Assembly: GCA_010093485.1 (NCBI GenBank)
Contig: MU001495.1
Location: forward strand, 1,383,470-1,447,469
Length of the DNA stretch: 64,000 nucleotides
Reading direction: 5' to 3'
Source: Karstenula rhodostoma CBS 690.94
Taxonomy: Eukaryota; Ascomycota; Dothideomycetes; Pleosporales; Didymosphaeriaceae
The translations under genes were made by a program, and so were the position numbers. Every line of letters begins with the position of its first letter. Position 1 is the stretch's first letter. The notes under the pieces are model-generated. The model did not search any database. It was not told the origin of the DNA and was given only the letters and a program-made list of their open reading frames with translations. Shown here one piece after another: positions 22,404-32,202 of this stretch.

Positions 22404-22727
22404 TCAGGAACGCCCACCGAATTTCCTGGCTTTTCTCCAGAACCCTGCGGCCGTGCCAATCAGCGTTGCCCTGCGTACATATAACGTTTTTTGCTTTCTC
22501 GGAAACTTCTTCGAAGTGCTGGTCTTCGTCCTCTCGTGCCTTACGCGGTGCTTTCCACATCCGTTGGCGCTATGCAAGGGCTCATCGATGCAGCGCGTCC
22601 AAAAGGTACATATGGCGCGGCATTGAAGCAGGTTGGTATAGGGTAAGTGAAGAGATATGTATTTCAGAAGTTCCGGGAGAGAGAAAAGCTTGGAGCTGGC
22701 GCTGGTGGAAGTCTCAGAAGGATTCAT
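22404..22727 (-). pseudogene. F-box protein remnant or short F-box protein
   Basis: From ATG at 22727 the frame gives 107 residues. Residues 16-49 read LFSLPELLKYISLHLPYTNL...CRAICTFWTRCID, a clear F-box helix pattern. After that the sequence loses family resemblance and becomes Lys/Arg/Thr-rich, and a second frame (minus, 22363-22560) stays open across the same DNA. Intact fungal F-box proteins of this type run to 250 residues or more (compare 36758-37672). A frameshifted or truncated gene is the best reading; a genuine short protein cannot be excluded. Confidence 0.4.
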
Positions 22728-23611
22728 ATTGGTTGTGAATGGGTCAGAGAGAGTCGATGTTTCTGCGAATGAAAATTTGGAATATTTGGGTGTAGAAAAG
22801 CGTGGTTCGTGTAGATAAGAGGGGAAAATGCATGTTTTGGCGGAGCGGTTCTGAAGCGAGATAGCAAACATTTGCAGGAAGAGATTCACAAACCACGTAA
22901 CGCTATGGTTGTCAGCATGAGCCGCAAGATAAGGCACTGACAAGTGTGTGCGCGATTGAGAGTCAGCATGCATGTGTGAAGAGCCAGTGCACACCAATCT
23001 CGCGAACCAAGGCAACCACGTGAACTTATACACAAACAAGATCATCAAGAGTCACAAGCAGCTTTGAAGATTCCGCCTTGACTCCCCATGATCACTCAGC
23101 GAAACTAAGACCACTGCAAAGCCCCCACACACTTGTATTCAACTTCACCTGCTAGCCATGCATAAAAAGAATCTTGAAGATTATCGGAACTCATGAACTT
23201 TCAGAGTTATCTATCCGGAGTACGCACATCAACGCCACTCAAGTCCGCCATTCGAGAAGCAAGAATTTGGGACGCTCTTGGGTATCTCCCTATACAAGGC
23301 TTGGTCGTGCAGAAAAGAAACAGATAGGCCAGGCATGCGCATCGAAACGCAGTACGTACGATTTCGCCTGAGCTCCGTCAATCGTAAAGCAAATGCCAAC
23401 TCCTGGGTATCTCCTTGTACAAATCGTAGCCAAACCAAAGAGAACGGAAAAGCAGACCCGGTGTCGTATCGCAGCGGGATGCGTACGATTTCGCCTCAAT
23501 TCCAAACTCCATCCAAACTCCAATCTTTTGTTCCATCCACCGGAGATCAGATCAATGCCGACCGTTGGGCAAAGCAATGTCAGTCAGTCGACACCCCACC
23601 AAGCCCCGGAC
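22728..23611. other. Intergenic with a diverged tandem duplication
   Basis: No gene supported. A roughly 126-bp unit is repeated at about 23277-23375 and 23402-23505 (see separate entry). The right end is the 3' flank of the SIM-containing gene. Confidence 0.5.
23277..23505. repeat. Diverged tandem duplication, period about 126 bp
   Basis: TGGGTATCTCC and CGTACGATTTCGCCT recur 125 and 127 bp apart, with partial matching between. In one minus-strand frame both copies give ELRRNRT. Divergence is substantial, so the duplication is old. Confidence 0.65.
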
Positions 23612-26043
23612 TCACTCTTTAGGTTGGTCATAGTCGGGGGTCTCATTGATGTATTTTACAGAATGGATGATCTCCTCCACAATCGCACGTTCCTGCGTCA
23701 TGCCGGGATTCGGAGCCCTCCAGCAGCTTTCATCCTCTTTCCACTCAGGCTCAAGAAACAGACCCGCTTCTCCGACATATGGCGCGATGGGGGCCAACTC
23801 GTCTGGCATGATGGCGGGCAGCTCATACTCGTTGAGGAACCTGTCGTGCGAGACAGGCGTGTCGAAAAGCGGGGTGAGTGCCCTCTCATTCCGAGGCTCG
23901 TTGGCGAGGTCGATGGCGTTGGACGGACCGACGGCGTCGTTTGCGGCACCGTGATCGCTGTAGCCGCCGTTGTCTCCGTACCCAGCATTTGAGCCAGCAC
24001 GATTCTCCTCATCAGTCAAGTCGACAAAGTTCTCTACCGACGGGATTGCAACATCCGGGTTCGTGTTCGGAAGGGGATCATATCGGTAGTCGGCCGATGC
24101 GAAGTACTCACACATCTTTAGCGGGACGTCGTTATTCTCGACCTCGACCATCTGCACGCCATTCTGCAGCGCCTCGCGGTGGCGCGTCTGCATGAAAATG
24201 TAGTCCTCCTTTTCCTGGCGTTGCTTCCGGACGTGCTCCTGGGCGCGGAGCCCGGCTTCGTGGAGCTGTGCGCGCCGCTGGGTATCTTGCGTCGAGTAGG
24301 GGAGCTTGTGCGCGGTGTGGTAGGATTGTTTTGTGACGCGAATGTTTTGGGACTTGTGGAGTAGGGTCTCGTTAGAAGGGCGGGGCTTCTCAGCGTTCGA
24401 AGGATTGAGCGCGGCGAAGGGGCTGAAGGGCCTGGGTTGAGTCTCTCCGGCAATCGCCAGGCCGCTGAGGTTCTGATACGCAGCATTCTTATATTGAGTC
24501 TCCTTGAGAATGGGCGGGCCACTGAAGTTCTGATACGGAACGTTCTCGTTAGAGGGATAGGGTCTCGAGACGTTCAATGGAGTGAACGGGGCGAAGGGGC
24601 TGAAGGGCCTAGGCTGGGTCTGCTCGGGGATGACTGGGCCGCTGATGGGTTGAAATGGAACCATAGGGTGTCCAATTGCGTTGTTGGGCAGAAAGGCGGT
24701 CGAGGGCTTGGATTGAGTCGCTCTCGGACCGTTGATGTGCTGAGACGGAACATACTCGTTTGAGGAGCGAGGCCTCGAAGGGTTGAAGGGATTGAACGGG
24801 GCGGACAGGTCGATGGGCTGGGGCCAAGTCTGCTCGGGGATGACCTGGCCGCTGAAATGCTGAGACGGAATCATAGGATGTCCTGTCGCGTTCTTGGGTG
24901 GAGGAGGCGGCGGCATCTTGTGGCGGTCCGATTCTGCGGATGTTGTAGCACGAGGTTGGACTTGGAATTGCTTTTGGAGAGCGTTCAGCTCATCGGTGTT
25001 GGCGCGGTCCATGTCGACTCGCGCGGTTTGCTTGGAAGCTCTGCGTTCTTCAGGTGTGCGGCCTCGACGCGAACGCTTGGTGGACTTCTCGGGGCTGGCA
25101 CTTCTCAAAGTGCGCGTTCTAGTTTGCGTCGGCTCGCCTTGTTCTGCTTCTCGTTGTATCTTCTGGAATTCTTCGTAGACCGAGAGCTTCTTGCTTGGGC
25201 GCTCCTGTTGCGAGGCTTCGCGTTCGATCTTCTGGAACTCCTCGTATACCGAGAGCTTCTTCTGCGGTTGCTTCTCCGGGCTGCTGCTCCTCAGGATTCG
25301 ATGCGTGTTCTTGGACACTCTGCGTTGTTCGGGTGTGTTGCCGCGACGCGCACGCTTGGTGTATTTTTCCGGACTGGTGCTCCACAAGGTGCGCTTTCTG
25401 GTTTGCGTTGGCTCGTCTCGTGCGGCTTCTTGCTGAATCTTCTGGAACTCCTCGTAGACTGAAAGCTTCTTCACCGGTTGTTGCTCGCCGCGCTTCTCAG
25501 AACGCTCGGCCTTGCTCCGCAGGCGTTGCGCCTTGCTCTTGCGCACCTCTGCCTCTTGGAGCTCTCGCGCCAGTTGCTCGTCGGTCTTGACCTGAGCTTC
25601 CTGCTCGGTCTGCTGCTTCTTGCGGGGCGCGCCGGCGAGCTGTTTTCTCTTCGTGGGCAATGGCTGCGGCGGGGCGCTCCTTGGTGGGCAAAGATGCGGG
25701 CGTTTCTCGCGAGGTGAATCGCTGTCGGAGGTGAGGTCGACGAAGTCAACCCGCTTTCGCTTCGTGCTGCTTGTGTTTGGGTGAGGGGGAGGGTGAGTCT
25801 TTCCCACCACAAACAGACCTACAGGCGGCAGAGTCTGCTGGTGCTGGCGCTGGTGCTGGTGCTGGAGAAGGCCGTAAAGGCCCTACGCCGCGTCAGTGAC
25901 CCCAAGTTACCACAGGTTGTACTATTGTTACTCACACTCGCTGCCTCCTGCACGATCTGCCTGGCTTGCTCGCAGTCTCGCTCGAAGGCGTCCTGGGTAG
26001 GACTTGTGCCGTTTTGCGGCATCAGACCGCGCGAGGATTGCAT
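23612..26043 (-). CDS. Disordered nuclear-type protein with two SUMO-interaction motifs and repeated modules
   Basis: Two exons: 25936-26043 (ATG at 26043) and 23612-25834, giving 776 residues. Near residues 67-76 KRKRVDFVDLTSDSDS combines a basic nuclear-localisation-like run with a hydrophobic SUMO-interaction core followed by Ser/Asp; a second core, NFVDLTDEEN, lies near residue 640. KKLSVYEEFQKI occurs three times (about residues 158, 228, 251); two of these are followed by a duplicated block EPTQTR.RTL.S.SPEK.TKR. A later half repeats a Pro-rich motif (SG.VIPEQT.P.P then SRP..SNE.VP.Q). Mostly charged or low-complexity; no enzymatic domain seen. Function unknown; a SUMO-linked nuclear scaffold is inferred. 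The acceptor of its intron is ambiguous (repeated CAG). Confidence 0.72.
25838..25867. repeat. CTG/CAG-rich short repeat at an intron acceptor
   Basis: On the minus strand the run is CAGCACCAGCACCAGCGCCAG and then CACCAGCAG. Each CAG is a possible 3' splice site, all three or six bases apart, so alternative use would keep frame and change only a Gln/His tract at the start of exon 2. Confidence 0.6.
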
Positions 26044-26147
26044 GGTGTTGTGTACGTGTGGTGTAGAGGGAAGGGAGAATAAGGCGTCGTGCGGGGTGTT
26101 GCGTTATGAGATAGTGAGCGGTCGTCAGAGGCAACGAGTAAAAGGCA

Positions 26148-26300
26148 GGTACCGTCCCAGAATCTGATACTCTGAGTTGCCCTACGGTACCTTTTGACGA
26201 AGTACTGTTACCAGGTGAATGTCACCAGAGACGACAAAAGAGGATGGGGTACCGCCCAAACTTTTGGTACCCTGAGCTACCCCGGGCTAGCTTTGACGAA
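26148..26300. repeat. Direct repeat offset by 100 bp in the promoter of the SIM-protein gene
   Basis: Two related blocks of about 53 bp, 26148-26201 and 26248-26300, share GGTACCG.CCCA, then CTGAG.T.CCC and TTTGACGAA. They lie 105-257 bp upstream of the ATG at 26043 and downstream of the p24 gene. They could be paired regulatory elements or a remnant of a small element. Confidence 0.6.
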
Positions 26301-26522
26301 AACATAAGATTGAGCGCCATGAAGTGAGCAGAAGCTCAGATGATATCTCGTTAACCGCTCCTGTCTTGACTCCGTATCCCAAACAAATGCCGCTATGATG
26401 ATACACAATTGACCTCGGTCCTCCACGCGCCGCCCGAGCAGGCCTGTCCCAGGCGCGAAGCTCTCGCTCTTTTCTCCGTTGACATACGCATACTGTCGTC
26501 TCGTGCTGCCACGCGTGTGCGC

Positions 26523-27402
26523 TCATACGTAACCTGTGGTACCAGTCAGCATAAGAGTGCATGATTCGCCTGAGTATGGAGCAATGCTCACCTTTCCGCG
26601 CGCCTTGGAAGAAGAAGCGCACAATGAAGACCTGCAGCCCCGCCATCGCAACCATCAACCCCACCTCCATCATGCTGAAGTTGAAGATCCTCTTTTCGGT
26701 ACTCTTCACGGTGCTGAAATTCCGGTTCTCCCTGGTCCTGAAATACTTCTGGTTCCTGCTGATGGTGCTCAACTGAGCGCTCAACTTGAGTATGCTCTCT
26801 TCGAGCACGCTCGTCTGCTCCGGGCTCGATCCCTGCTTGCTCGGCAGCTGCGCGCGGACCTCGTTCTCGACCTGTGGGGCGCCTGCGTTAGACATCAAGC
26901 CTTTCTCATATCTCGAATTGTATTGCAAAATCCAGTGTTGGAGTTGAGGAAGGGTTAGGGACTCGAAGAAAGAAGTATCGGGGATGATAGTAGGATGGAA
27001 AGGTGCCCGTACCGCGATCTCGAAGTCCACCGTCTTCTCCGCGAAGGTGCTCATCTCGTTGTTGAAGCAGAAGCGGTATTCGCCCTCGTCGTTGGCGGTG
27101 AAGACGAAGTCGCCCTGGCGCTCCTTGGTGCCGTCCAATATTACCCTGTCGCCGGGACCCGTGACTGCGTAGTCGACGTCGAAAGAGCCGCCGGATTGGA
27201 CCTACCATGTTATGAGCAGCGGTTCTTTGAAGGGTGCAGGCAAACGTACAGCGAAGTAGAAGGCCACCTTGGTTCCCTTGGTCTCGACATTGGTAAAGAA
27301 GCACGCCCGCTCGTGGGGCTCCATGCGGTATGTGAGTGCCGTCGCCGATACTGCCGTTGCGCAGTAGGCCAACAGGCCTGTCAGAGCTGCAAAAGTCCGC
27401 AT
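26523..27402 (-). CDS. p24 family cargo receptor (Erp2/3/4, p24-gamma-like)
   Basis: Three exons: 27250-27402, 26592-27201 and a terminal exon of only 11 nt (26523-26533), giving 257 residues. A signal peptide (MRTFAALTGLLAYCATAVSA) is followed by a GOLD domain (GGSFDVDYAV, EYRFCFNNEMSTFAEKTV), a coiled-coil region (RTRENRNFSTVKSTEKRIFNFS) and a single membrane helix (MMEVGLMVAMAGLQVFIVRFFF). The spliced tail ends ARKGYV, with a C-terminal hydrophobic Tyr-Val pair and a di-aromatic FF as in p24 cytosolic tails that bind COPI/COPII. Without the last splice the frame would read on to 26287 with no p24-like sequence. Acts in ER-Golgi vesicle traffic. The YRFCFNNE and STF motifs favour the gamma subgroup. 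Confidence 0.88.
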
Positions 27403-27913
27403 CGTGGGTGGTGGTTGCGTTTGTCGGACACGCGGGCCTTCAAGGCGATCCCTGGGCTGGCATGCGACGCTCCAGGTGTTCGTTTCGGAAGAACGTCGGG
27501 CTGCGGCGGAGGAGCAGGCGCATTGCCCAATCAGAGAAGGCGGGTGCCCGCACCACGGCCCTCAAGCCTGCACACAGTCGCATTCGAGAGAAACTGACAT
27601 CCGAGCATTGGAATGGGATTGCGTTTTATGATCAATTGATGTATGCTCGTTTCGGTTCCATGATGCAGCCTTCACGCCCGCCCCGGATCCAAACCAACCC
27701 ACCAACGCGAGCACTACTCTACGTGCTCGACACCAACTTTCACATTCCAAGCCATGAGACCGCACTCGGCGGTGTCTATATATGCACAAGAAGCGCACCG
27801 AGTTTGAAAAGAAAAAAAAAGAAAAGCAGGCAGTCGCTACCAGACTACGCCGCACACCTTAGGAATAAACATCAATCCCCACAATAAAACATACACACTA
27901 CCTAGACAGTCCT
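27403..27913. other. Intergenic: p24 promoter and UBP15 3' flank
   Basis: Both neighbours are on the minus strand. An A-rich tract lies near 27808-27830. Nothing else recognised. Confidence 0.5.
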
Positions 27914-30900
27914 TTACCGAATGAAGATGGAGTCGGACTTGCCCCAGAAGCTCCGTGATTTGTTGGCGTGGTCCAGGCCGATCGCTATATCGTCTCGATT
28001 GCCTATCAGGTCCCACAGTATCTCATCTGCGGAAAGTTAGAAACGCGCCCATCTGCGTAGAATGAAGCAACTCACCATCGTCAATTGGCTCTGGTCTTGG
28101 ATATGATGCCCTCGAGACCAGAGTCAACTTGATCTTGTCGAACTGCTTGCCTTTGATCTTCGTGAACTCGGAAAGTCGTTGCTTCGTATCGCTGAAAACC
28201 TCGCCCTCTTTCAGGGAGAATTGGAAGGGAATACCGTGAACCTTCGATACGTCTTTGTCATAATGGAACGCCGTGATTTTCTTGGATGATTCGTCATCAG
28301 GGAAAGCCGCAGCGTACAGTTGCAGGTATTCGCCAATGCCCATGACTTGGAAGTCAGGGGCAAGTGACTTGTAGAACTTGTTGTTGTGAGCTTCGAACAC
28401 ACGCACTTTTTGCATAACCTCGTCGCTTATGTTGGCCTTGTTCTGTAAGGCTTCCAAAACATCCGATATGCTGGCGTTTCGCGGAATCATCAACTGGAAT
28501 TGCTCCTGTCTTGCATTAGCGCGCACTGCTTACATGAGGGTAGGGAACATGCCTCTTTGGTCAAACCTTCTGGCAGCCATGTAATGTTCAAAGCCTTTCT
28601 TTGCTCCAACTCTTTCAAACTCATGTCCAGTACCTCGTAGAACAGCTGATCGGATCGGACCATTGTGTTGCCGCCGTAGGTATAGGGCCCAGGGAAGAGA
28701 ATGCTATTCAAAGTGCCCTGCTGTGAGAATTTGATCGCTTGCTTTGGTTTTCCTGCGGCATTGACTGTCGTGAATCGGGCATGCGTAGGCTCAATCTTCA
28801 GGTGCTCGGCGACCTTTGTGGAAAATTGCTCGTACGTCATCTTCTTACTGAGAGTCAACGTGAAGATTGGCAGCTGCGTCGAATCGCCTAACCGGGGGGC
28901 GAACTCCACCTGGATGCGGTTCAGGAGGTAGTCGTAGAAATCTTTCGCGTTAGCGTAACCGCCAGAAGCGGTAATCTGGGTCATCTCCTTATCCGACAGC
29001 GTCTTTTGCACCGTGATGATGTCGCCATCCTGGATCTCTGATTGAGCAAGAGTCATCTTGGGCTTCATAGCCTCAATCATGTTCTGTTTGATCTCTTCGG
29101 ATAGCTGAAACGGAGTAGGTGCGGGCCAGCCCATGATCTTGCAGATTTGCGGGCTGAGGTCGACAACCTTGTCCAAACTTGACGCATAGACATTGCCAAT
29201 TCCAAACAGACTTTGAGTCTTAGCATCGAAATGCTTGAGGAAAAGCATTAACGTCTTGTTGCCTTGTAGGTTCTTCGCGTCGATCGATTCGCCACCAAAC
29301 ACAGGTTTGCCGTCTCCGTCGCGCTCCTCGGCCTTTTCAATCCAAAGCCTCACTGGCGCGGTCTTCGTGCCGTATTTTTGACATGCTAGGTCCATCGACA
29401 TCTCGAGGAAACTAATGGGTACATCTGGGCGCGTGGTTCCGTTTTGTCTGTTGACCATGGACCAGGGTCGGAGCATGTCAGCCTCCGTTCCGAGCTCTTC
29501 AGCCACTGTATCCATGAACTCTAGTATGGTGGTCGCCTTGAGCACACGATGCACCTTCGGGTTTGCGTCACTTTCTGTTTCGGCTTTCCAGGGGACGATG
29601 TCGAAGCCTTGATGAAGCCGGAATTCTCGCTCGGAGGCCACGGCGACTTCCATGTACAAATGTGCTTCTTCGCGTTCTTTCCGCCTTCGCTCAAAGGCCG
29701 CCTTTTCCTCCGCGACACGATCAGCAAGATGTTGAGGAGCCTTTACCTCGATCCCGGGCATTAACATATTGTCCAACCGACTCTCCCTGATATACACCAG
29801 CATATAAGCACTCATAGAGCGCTTGGCCGACCAGGTCCGGGTGTAGGGATTTCGCTGGCCGATGTTCCCATTGGCGTGTGTGTAGTCTCCACCAAAGTTC
29901 TCTTCCAGCGCCTCGCGATCTGTAGCTCGCGTGACTCGGTCGTCGTCGAACTTGTAGAAGTGGCCTTCTTTCTCGGGCTTCAAGAATGCATAGTAATGGC
30001 CTGCGTTCAGGTCACCGCTGTGCACCAAGACACCGTGCAAGTGGTAGATCCAGGGCTCCGACCGGTCGGCAGTTTCGGAAAGATACGGCGAGGCGTCCCA
30101 GACGTCAGGAAATTCGTAGCGGTCGTTCACTTTCATCATGGCGTCGCGTTGTACATCGTATTCGAAGCGCTTCAGCTGGAGATGTAGGACCTGGGGGAAA
30201 GACTCGAAGATGACGCCCTTCTTTGCGTCTTGTAGGCCGTGCCCCTCAGCGTGGTATTTGTTGTCGCCATCCATGGTCTCGACCTGGATGTAATCCTTGA
30301 AACTGTCGTCGAGGTTCTTGTTGCCGCTGACGTTCAGTTGAATATCCCAGAACTCTTCTATCCGCGAGGATTCGTAAGCCACGTCGATACAGCTTATGTA
30401 CGTCTTCATCTTTCCCACGAACATCCTCTCGAGGGCGCCTTGAGCTTCTGTTCCCTTCATCTTTTCGTCCAGCTTGTCCATGAGCACACGTGATAGTTCC
30501 TGCACATCTTGCTGCTCAAAAATCTGCTTGGAGTCCCATCCAAACGAGTGTGTCAAATCGGTAGTCGCAACGGCGGTGTTTGAGGTTTGTAGAAGGTAGA
30601 ATAATCGCTGGAGAGCGAAAGCACTGTCGGTGCGGTTTTCTTCTTTCTCGGTTGGGATCTGGTAGACGGCTTGCCGAAAAGCATTGGTGAAGAAAAGCGA
30701 CTGCAGCAGGGAATTCAGGTAGCACGTAGCACCCTGATTCTTGAGCCCAACCATGCCCGTTTCCTTTTTGGAGTCGTAATTAATAAAGTTGTGCCACAGC
30801 ACGCCCGTTGGGTCCTTGAGGACGCGGATGTAAGCTGTGACGTTTGCCCTGTTGTCCTCGACCATGGGCCGGCCTCTTTCGTCCCAGCTTGCGGAAAACA

Positions 30901-31486
30901 ACCTCCTAAGCTCGGCAAAGCGTGTGAAGCCCCAATCACCCTCGTCGGCGGTGAAGCGGTGTGTGGCGGTGTGTGTGATGTACATGGAGGGGTCGTTTGG
31001 GTTCCAGAGGACGAGCATGAATTGCACGCAGGCGTACCAGTCCTCGGGCACCTTCTTCTCGTCAAAGCCCTGCTCGAGGTAGAAGGAGGCAAAGTCGACG
31101 TTGTTGCCAAAGGGGAAGAAGAGTATGCGCCAGGGAGAGCCGGCGCAGTCGAAGGCAGGGCCCTCCTCGCGGCGCGTCAAGGTCCGCCAGTCTTTGATTT
31201 CCCATGTGCTGTAGGCCTCCGCTTGCGTCTCCTGGTCGACGAGCTCGGGCATGTGCTTCTTGAAGAAGGCATCGTATTCGTCGGCGCGGGGCTCGTCGTC
31301 GGCGTCGACCTCGTCCATGGTGTCGTCACTGTCGGGTGCGACGATGGCGACATGATGCTTCTCGTCGAACTCGGGCTCGACGACCATGTCGCTTCCGATC
31401 TGAGCAAGGCCCGGGGTCAGCAGCGGCGGCGCGTCTGGGACGTCGAGGGCAGCTGTGGCAGCAGCATGGGAGCTTACCTGATCCAT
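27914..31486 (-). CDS. UBP15: Ubiquitin-specific protease, USP7/Ubp15 type
   Basis: Exons 28553-31486, 28076-28505 and 27914-28026, giving 1158 residues. N-terminal acidic region; MATH domain from about residue 93 (STWEIKDW...); USP catalytic domain with the Cys box GLKNQGATCYLNSLLQ (catalytic Cys about 255) and the His box GDLNAGHYYAFLKPE; then the C-terminal ubiquitin-like repeats of USP7, ending DEILWDLIGNRDD and a DHANKSRS motif. Intron 1 in this model has GC-AG borders (AAAGAG then GCATGT...GACAG), supported by phase and by conserved KE-EQFQL across the join. A stretch at 31399-31477 has good intron signals (GTAAGC, CTGAC, CTCAG) and is in frame, so the first exon may be just ATGGATCAG. 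Known role: removes ubiquitin from nuclear and cytosolic targets, affecting cell cycle and endocytosis. Confidence 0.95.
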
Positions 31487-31776
31487 GGCAGCGGCGCGCG
31501 GCGGATGCGGACGCAAGAGCAGAAGGGCGCAGAGGCGGCGGGCGGGTCAGTGGGTGTGCAGCGCGGTCGGTCTGGGGAGCCCGGGGTCGCAGGAGCTTTC
31601 GAGATGCGCGCCAGTCGCAGGAGAAGGGTGGAGCGCAGGCCTGGTGCAGATGGTTGGAGGGAAACGGACCTGGCTCGCTAAAAAGGTGGCGGTGGTGGAG
31701 TGGACAATGACGATTCGCCGCCGTGCCTGCAGCAGCAGCCGCCCGTTGGTTGTGCGAGCGAAAACGACAGCACCGG

Positions 31777-31836
31777 GTGCGAGTGGGATGCGAGTGGGAT
31801 GCGTGCGAGTGCGTGCGAGTGCGAGTGCGAGCGTGG
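31777..31836. repeat. GTGCGA-type minisatellite
   Basis: Variants of GTGCGA and GCGAGTGGGAT are repeated over about 60 bp, within the divergent promoter. Confidence 0.7.
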
Positions 31837-31997
31837 CAGTCGTGTGTGTTTGCGTGCAGCGCGGGTGGGAATTGCAGCAACGTCTTTGTGAAGAGTGCCG
31901 CCGGCTGCCAGTCCCGCGTACACAGGCAGGCAGGCAGGCAGTCGACACGCGCAAACGCAGCGCGAACAGCTCATCATGTGGTTGCCAGTGCGAGGTC

Positions 31998-32063
31998 ATT
32001 CCCATTCCCATTCCCATTCCCATTGCCATTGCCATTGCCATTGCCATTGCCATTGCCATTGCC
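31998..32063. repeat. Hexanucleotide array: ATTCCC x4 then ATTGCC x7
   Basis: Eleven uninterrupted hexamers, with a single switch of the fourth base from C to G at 32022. On the minus strand one frame gives alternating Met-Ala/Met-Gly, an artefact. Confidence 0.95.
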
Positions 32064-32202
32064 CTACGTGATGGCGCGCAGGCCGCCGTGACCGTGTCAC
32101 CGCGGGTCGATATCCATAGCGCGCGGAGCACCCTGCACCCTGTCCGGGACCTCTGCTCCTCTGCTCTCCCCCACCGCTCTCCTCGCCCAAGCTGCCACAG
32201 CC

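Larger units (their letters stand above)
31487..32202. other. Divergent promoter between UBP15 and the mitochondrial kinase gene, rich in simple repeats
   Basis: 716 bp between two divergently transcribed genes. It contains a G/T-rich minisatellite (31777-31836), CAGG repeats near 31926-31941 and the hexamer array at 31998-32063. Long frames on both strands here are by-products of the repeats. Confidence 0.7.

Noticed and set aside
26287..26522. Read-through C terminus of the p24 protein
   Set aside because: Lacks p24 tail motifs; a GTGAGC...CCACAG intron in the right phase restores the typical ending KGYV.
30671..31681. 336-residue plus-strand frame opposite UBP15
   Set aside because: Shadow of the MATH/USP coding strand; Val/Gly/Arg-biased and without domains.
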